Below, piece after piece: positions 58,601 to 64,000 of a DNA stretch of 64,000 nucleotides; the first letter of the stretch is position 1, and the number at the start of each line of letters is the position of its first letter. Source of the DNA: Arabidopsis thaliana (lineage: Eukaryota; Streptophyta; Magnoliopsida; Brassicales; Brassicaceae); contig NC_003070.9 in the NCBI RefSeq assembly GCF_000001735.4, positions 7,130,001 to 7,194,000 on the forward strand, in the 5' to 3' direction. The translations under genes were made by a program, and so were the position numbers. The notes beneath the pieces are model-generated. The model did no database searches, was not told the origin of the DNA, and saw nothing but the letters and a program-made list of their open reading frames with translations.

Positions 58601-61600
58601 TATATTCTGTGAAAGATAAAGGTACCCATGTCATGCTTATAGGGTCCAATGACACCCAATATCTTGAGATTGGATTGCTTTGTTTAATAGAAACCAAGAC
58701 AAGAGCAAAAAAAACAAACCTTTCCTCTACACACTGCAAGAAATGCAGCTCCCTTCTTGGAATCATCTTGAGTCTCAGTTTTAATAGGCCCTGCTTTCTT
58801 AGCTCTTCTATTTCTTCCAATTATTTTATTCTTCCCGCGTATAGAATCATAATATCCCTTCAGAACAGAATCAAATTCGTCCTGGGCGCCTCCTCTTGGT
58901 TCTGCAACCATGGACACTTATTTGAGATTTTTGACAAGAAAAAAGAAAAAGCATCTCAATAGAATTTGTTGCAACAGTTACTCACCAACAAAAAGGTCCT
59001 TTTTCAAGCAGAGCCGAGACCACTGCTCAGTTTCACGCCAACGCATGCAGAGTTTTTCCATCAACTTATAGCTTGGAAAGAATACAAGAGAGCCACCTGG
59101 TACAATAGTGCAGATTTCTTCCAATGATTTCCCCAGAGCATCCTTCAAAGAAAAGTAGAGCATTGCATTCACGATACACAAAAATAATGCATCACAGTAC
59201 AAGATGAACACATTTAGAAGCAAAAAGAGCTTGACCCAGTGACTAAAAATGACCGGTACCTGGAATGAATATGCATCAGCTGTTTTATAACTTGCATTTA
59301 GAGGATAATTACTAGGACCATTGGAGATTGCACCCGCCCACACCTGGAACAAAGATATTGTTAAATCATACATTCAATTCTCGAAACTGTTGCTAAGTGG
59401 AGAGCTTTAGTCAGAACCTGCATATTAGGATCAATAACATGTGGAGCCTCTAAAGAAGTGCCAAACTGCATCCCAAGTTCAGATGAGAAAGAATTCATTG
59501 GTGACAAAGTCCTATATTTCACAACCAAGAAACTCAAAACTTAATTATTACTCAAAGAGATGGCTCAAGAAACAATAAAAATTAAGCTAACCATTACCAA
59601 TGGGTTAAGGAGGGGAGTAAAATGCTATGCACATATAGAATGCGAAGCACAAAAACCAAATGTGTGGTCAAACTTAACAAAAAAGAGATGTGTATGATCA
59701 TTTTACACTGAAGACGTTGTGGTTTTAAACAAGACTTATATAACAGGCCGTTATTACTTGCAAATATCAGATGGAAAAAGGTGTAGGTGACTTTGTACAG
59801 GATGACATAACTCTTTGCAGAAGCAATCGTAAGCAACAGGATACTACAGCTTACCCAGATGTTAAAATGACGGATAATGATATATCAGCTAAGTCTTTGA
59901 AAACAACAGCAGGATTCATGCACCACAAGCTGAAAGTATGCGTCCAGGTACCAGAAGGATCTCCTGCAGCCAAGTAGAGCAACAATGAACACCTTTTGTT
60001 TTTACAGACGGGTTAAATTTTCACACATTCGGCTAAAAAGGTTTATCAAAAATCAGTTCTACCTCTTTTAGTAGAACGTTGCAAACCCAGTTGGTAATCT
60101 AAGATGTGACTTCCATTTCTTGAAAAGAAGTACGTTAGTGAAGAGAACAACTCTGCATGAATTATTGTGCAATAAGCTCTCATCCTCGAAATGATTTTAC
60201 AGGGAACAATGCTTAAAAAAGTTAGGGAGACGCAAAAGACCTTCTAGTGTCAAGACAGATATCCCGCTCAAATAAAGCATATCTGATTCCATTTCTGCCT
60301 CCTTTGATGTTCTGATAGCCTAGAACAGTAATCACAATTGCACATTCAAGCATCATATAAGGCCTGTGGGCCTAGCCAGAGAACATTGAAGGAATGACTG
60401 ACCTTTGTAAAGCATTCCAATAAGATCGGGAAGCATTCACGAGTGATATTAGATTCCTCAAGCTCTCTTAAAGCTTTGTCTCCAGTCCAGCTGCAATCAT
60501 ATCATTGTAGAACTGAAGTGATGCTTGGTTACTGTTTTACAAACATGGTTTCCCTACTTAACTTGACATGTTTTGGGGAAAATAGTAATACCAATGGCAG
60601 GAGCATTATTTCTGGTAACACTAGATTGTCTGGTAATCACTACATATACAATGCAGATTATGCTTACAGGCAAGTGCGCAAAAAAATTTGGTGGGTTATC
60701 ACGAGGTCTATATCTAACCACATTTCAGACACCAATGCTACATAGAGTAACAATGTATTCAGCTGTTAAGAGTTATCCAAAGAAGACCAGTCCTCATGGA
60801 GAATAAGAAAACCAAGAATATAAATACAGTAAAAAATTTGGAAGTAATGCAGATGTTTAAGATAAGAGTATCAATTTACCTAGAGAAATAATGCTGAAAA
60901 TCACGTTTTGCTAATGAGTCCTTTTTTCTTCCAATCCAGCTTATCAGTCCCTAAACACATAGAACACCCAATAATAAAAAGTTATCAGCAAAGATACACC
61001 TGAAATTATCTTGCAGTTAAAATGACTTACCTCTACTACTTCACACAAGGGTTGATAAATCATTGGCTGCGCCACGCTCATCTGTTCTAGTTCATTCTGT
61101 AATTCTGCATAACACTTAAACCACATTAGTAAAGGACACGAGGTGAACAAGACCATGAATATCTGCAAGGATAGTTTGAATGGTACATACTGAAAAGAGT
61201 GTCTTCTTCCAAATTAATGCTACCTGCTTCACGAGCAATGTCTTCCATATTGCTGTGGACAGTGAAAGATTTAGTAGACGGCCTTATCATCAACATCAAA
61301 AGCATGCTAAAAAAACTACATTCAACCAGCAAATGCTAAGCGTAAATATATCAAAACTAAGAAGGGTTCTGAAACTTACTGTGCTTCATCAAAAATGATA
61401 ATCGCTCCTTTCAGATCTACTTCAACTCCTGCTCGAATGACAGGATTAACTATATAGGAATAAGGGCAAAACACCAATTGTGCGTTCTCAGCCATTGACC
61501 AGGAAGCAAAATATGGGCAGCCTACAAGAAAATCATTAGAGAATAAGAAACAGAAAAACAAAATCAATTAAAAGTACAGCTTTACAAACCAACTCTAACC

Positions 61601-62794
61601 TCTAACATTTTTTCCAACTTTTACAAGATCTTCAATATCATGAACCTCATTGTGACCTCTGGGCTGAAGTGATGGATGAGATGTGATTTTATTGACGTTC
61701 CTGCAAAGTTAAGGAACACAGTTACATGGTTTGACGAGCTAACAACAAAAGGGTGAAAAACAAAGAACTTATATTATCAGGAAAAACTCACTTGAATTCA
61801 GAACATTGTATGTTTGCCTTATCTTTTAAGAGTAACCGACTAGAAAAAGAATACAAGTTAGTATAGAGGATAAGGCGTAGCTGAAAAGAATAGTAAGATG
61901 GTAAGAATGTGGTTGAAACATACCATTCATCATCTACATTGTCTTTCCCAAGTACATGACGATTCGTGCAGTAATGTTTTCTTGAAGCCTTGCACAATGA
62001 AGACGGACCCGTGAGATATGAAATCTGATCTTGATTAACCATAAAATAAGCAAGTCCACACAAGAGAGCAAAGTCAATTAAACATACCAATACAGCCATG
62101 GGGACTCTGTAACCAGTTTTCCTATACTCACGAATCACTTGAGTAATCTGAGAATGAGTTCGTCTTAAATGAACCAAAACAAACAATCAATCAGTAAGAA
62201 GAAAACCATCACTTTTTATTCACAACATTTCCAAATTGCTCATGTTAAAGCTTACGAAGCATAGTATATGGTAGGAATTTTGGTTCTCTTCTTAGTTGCA
62301 GTTTCAGCTTTCTCCACATTTGTAGATGCAGGAGTATCTATTCACAGATTTACCACTATTCAGAGATAAACCCAAATCATAATTGCAATATCGTTAAGAG
62401 TCAATGACGAACCTGAGGGTTGCGTTTCCGGTATGAATCCACCTCCATGATTCAATGGATCGGTGGCTGCTTCAGGGGCAGCTTTCGAATGAGACAAATT
62501 TCCTTTTAGAAGCCGGGATTTATAGTTCTGTTGCCAAGCGAGAACTGAGCAGAGCAATGACAGAGATTTGCCCGTGCCAGTGGGAGACTCGAGCAACGCG
62601 TGGCAGTGACCGTCTCTCTGGGCACGATCGAGCGTAGATATGACCCGGCTCATGAACGCAAGCTGGGTTCCATACGGTTGATAAGGGAATTCAACTTGAA
62701 GGCCTCCGATTTGGTAGACATTTTTAGGGTTTTTGGAGTTTAGGGTTTGTTTCACTTCTTCCTTTGAATCCGATTTGCTGGTTGAGGAAACCAT
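55658..62794 (-). CDS. RAD3/FANCJ-type Fe-S DNA helicase, many exons
   Basis: The first exon starts at ATG 62794. The last exons are 55782-55904 and 55658-55702, ending LPTSKKA. The total is about 1.2 k residues over more than 20 exons; I did not fix every border. Walker A is ESPTGTGKSLSLLC in exon 1. Four cysteines for a 4Fe-4S cluster are visible (HYCTN, DDEC across a splice, NIQCSE, RGCPYF). The DEAH box is rebuilt across an intron (IIIFDEA|HNMED). LTSGTLSPM belongs to helicase domain 2, and GKVSEGIDF with QAAGRCIRHR spans exons. The C-terminal third is unstructured, with a Cys-rich patch (SCSLCRSPLG, YCPFC). XPD-family 5'-3' helicases act in genome repair; this one groups with BRIP1/FANCJ. 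It is probably AT1G20720. I saw no disabling lesion. Confidence 0.88.
55948..56052. repeat. 105-bp segment in helicase last-but-one intron, repeated at 63458
   Basis: It begins caagctttgtcctgaaa and ends attgcttctaaagacttaa, lies wholly inside the intron between the exon ending at 55904 and the next one upstream, and matches 63458-63562 over the same length. Confidence 0.85.
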
Positions 62795-63457
62795 CTTCGT
62801 CGAGAGTCGGTGACTGAAGAAAAATGAGAACTACGAGAAGTGGATTGGAGCAATTCGCGTTGTTGATAAATGGGCGGGAAAATTCGACCCCTTTTCGAGT
62901 TTCTCTTCTTTTGGCGCCCGCCATTGTTACTGTGGTAAGCTGGGACATTAAAACGACGTACACTTCTGATTATTTAAGAGAGAACGGCAATACTTCCGTG
63001 TTCATTGAAATATTGGACCATAATTGGATGCCCATTTTTTATTGTTCAATTGTCTTCTCTCCACTTTCATTGTATTATGCAATCTTTTTGTCAAAACATA
63101 TTACACATAGGTAAGAGTTTTCAAGCTATTAACACATGATGTTGTAGTTTGGAATGCAAAAAAAATAATAATATGAATAATTCTCTCATTAGTTTATTTT
63201 TTCTTTACAAAACACCTATATAATTTTCTAAATATTATATAAATATAAGAAAAAGTTTAAATTTTGATCCAAAAATGAAAAAATGAAAAAGTTTAAATAA
63301 AATTTAGAAATCTAAGGCCACATTTTAATAAGTTTGCTTTATAACCGGGATGTGTGTTATTGTCTTTATATGATTATATTTTCACAAAATGAAAAATTGA
63401 TTCAAGATTGTATTATGCCACATGACATAAGATGCTAGATTTTGTGGAATTTCCTGT
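62795..63457. other. Helicase promoter and AT-rich spacer
   Basis: The part next to 62795 is the helicase leader. An aaaacgacgt string lies near 62951. Beyond 63100 only AT-rich DNA is visible. Confidence 0.5.
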
Positions 63458-63562
63458 CAAGCTTTGTCCTGAAACAATTAAAATAAAGTCAGTTCTATTT
63501 CAAAATCTTTCGCATCTCCATTTATTCCAAACTGAAACCTCAAATTGCTTCCAAAGACTTAA
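63458..63562. repeat. Displaced copy of helicase intron segment
   Basis: This 105-bp direct repeat of 55948-56052 has scattered substitutions and no length difference. It lies upstream of the helicase gene, outside any gene I can recognise, and immediately precedes the TANGO2-like upstream repeat. Confidence 0.85.
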
Positions 63563-63639
63563 TAAGTCGACCATGACTACAACTGAATTTAACATATATC
63601 AAATCAGTAACACGACATAACCAACAAATATTGGCCTTA

Positions 63640-64000
63640 GCTGTCCTCCAACGTGTTTTCTTTAACGTCTACATTTCAATTTTACTCGGATTAGTAAAAG
63701 TACTTTCTAACTGGTTCCATATACAAATGACTCAACCTTACTCAATCAACACTAGCTAGAGCCAATAGAATCGGACTACCAAAGCTAATTAAGACGAAAG
63801 AGTAGTTGGATTTGAGTTATAAACTTGTGTGCTACTAGTAAACCACTTGTTGTATTTTCTTAGTATAGTAAAAACAATTCTGAATGGTTCCACATAGACA
63901 AGAGTCCTCTTTACTCCTTACTCAATCAGCAAAAGGTTTTACATGCATGAATCCGTAAAAGTAAATAGATACACATAGACACGGCTTCTGGTGGTTAGTG
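63640..64000 (+). repeat. Third copy of TANGO2-like upstream region, cut by window end
   Basis: The strings gtgttttctttaacgtc, attttactcggattagtaaa, accaaagctaattaagac and cacggcttctggtggttagt match 38660-39140 and about 41480-42010. In copies A and B the next features would be the CArG box, TATA box and a TANGO2-like start codon, so another family member is expected just beyond the right edge. Confidence 0.8.

Noticed and set aside
58597-58962. 121-codon plus-strand frame
   Set aside because: It overlaps helicase exons and introns on the opposite strand, where homology is clear.
1-64000. A clustered novel system such as a defence island, CRISPR array or biosynthetic operon
   Set aside because: All recognisable genes are ordinary plant nuclear genes. 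No spaced short repeats, transposase, reverse transcriptase or co-oriented pathway cluster was found.

Overview
The window is nuclear plant DNA. Genes are split by short AT-rich introns with GT-AG borders, intergenic DNA is AT-rich, and the protein families are plant-typical (NIN-like RWP-RK, WOX, REM-type B3, RLCK-VII kinase, FBA F-box). I recognise the gene order as Arabidopsis thaliana chromosome 1, roughly AT1G20580 to AT1G20720. That identification comes from memory of the proteins; no database was consulted. Several rebuilt gene models close exactly in frame: CAT3 492 aa, CAT1 492, CYCB2;3 429, NLP4 844, kinase 381, bromodomain protein 652, HMGB2 144, HMGB3 141, WOX14 211, WOX10 197.

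Left part (1-9.2 kb): the 3' end of an SmD3 spliceosomal gene runs in from the left edge. CYCB2;3 faces it on the minus strand. Between them lies a partial tandem duplication made of a truncated, frameshifted copy of the 3' end of CYCB2;3, a single-exon B3-domain gene, and a stray SmD3 exon. The DNA upstream of CYCB2;3 is itself tandemly duplicated and carries MSA-like AACGG motifs and a CACGTG core.

Catalase part (9.2-19.6 kb): CAT3 and CAT1 lie head to tail, 618 bp apart. They share five introns and differ by one intron each. CAT3 has an evening element about 240 bp upstream of its start. 19.6-24.3 kb is gene-poor.

Middle (25-38 kb): NLP4 (nitrate-responsive transcription factor) converges on a receptor-like cytoplasmic kinase (ASG5). 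Next come an F-box pseudogene with two frameshifts and a bromodomain/AT-hook gene whose promoter may be bidirectional.

38-46 kb: two tandem TANGO2/NRDE-like genes share promoter elements and an unusual GC-AG first intron; the second is frameshifted. An F-box gene with one in-frame TGA follows.

46-55.3 kb: two tandem paralogous pairs, HMGB2/HMGB3 and WOX14/WOX10, each pair with partly conserved promoters. 55.6-62.8 kb: a many-exon RAD3/FANCJ-type DNA helicase on the minus strand. The right edge holds a duplicated fragment of the helicase's last intron next to a third copy of the TANGO2-like upstream region, so the repeat structure probably continues beyond the window.

The theme is local tandem duplication at different stages of decay. 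I found no prokaryote-style defence system, CRISPR array or complete transposon. The most interesting items are regulatory by-products of duplication: a uORF in WOX10 made from its paralogue's start codon, retained GC-AG introns and a shared CArG palindrome, and one-lesion pseudogenes.
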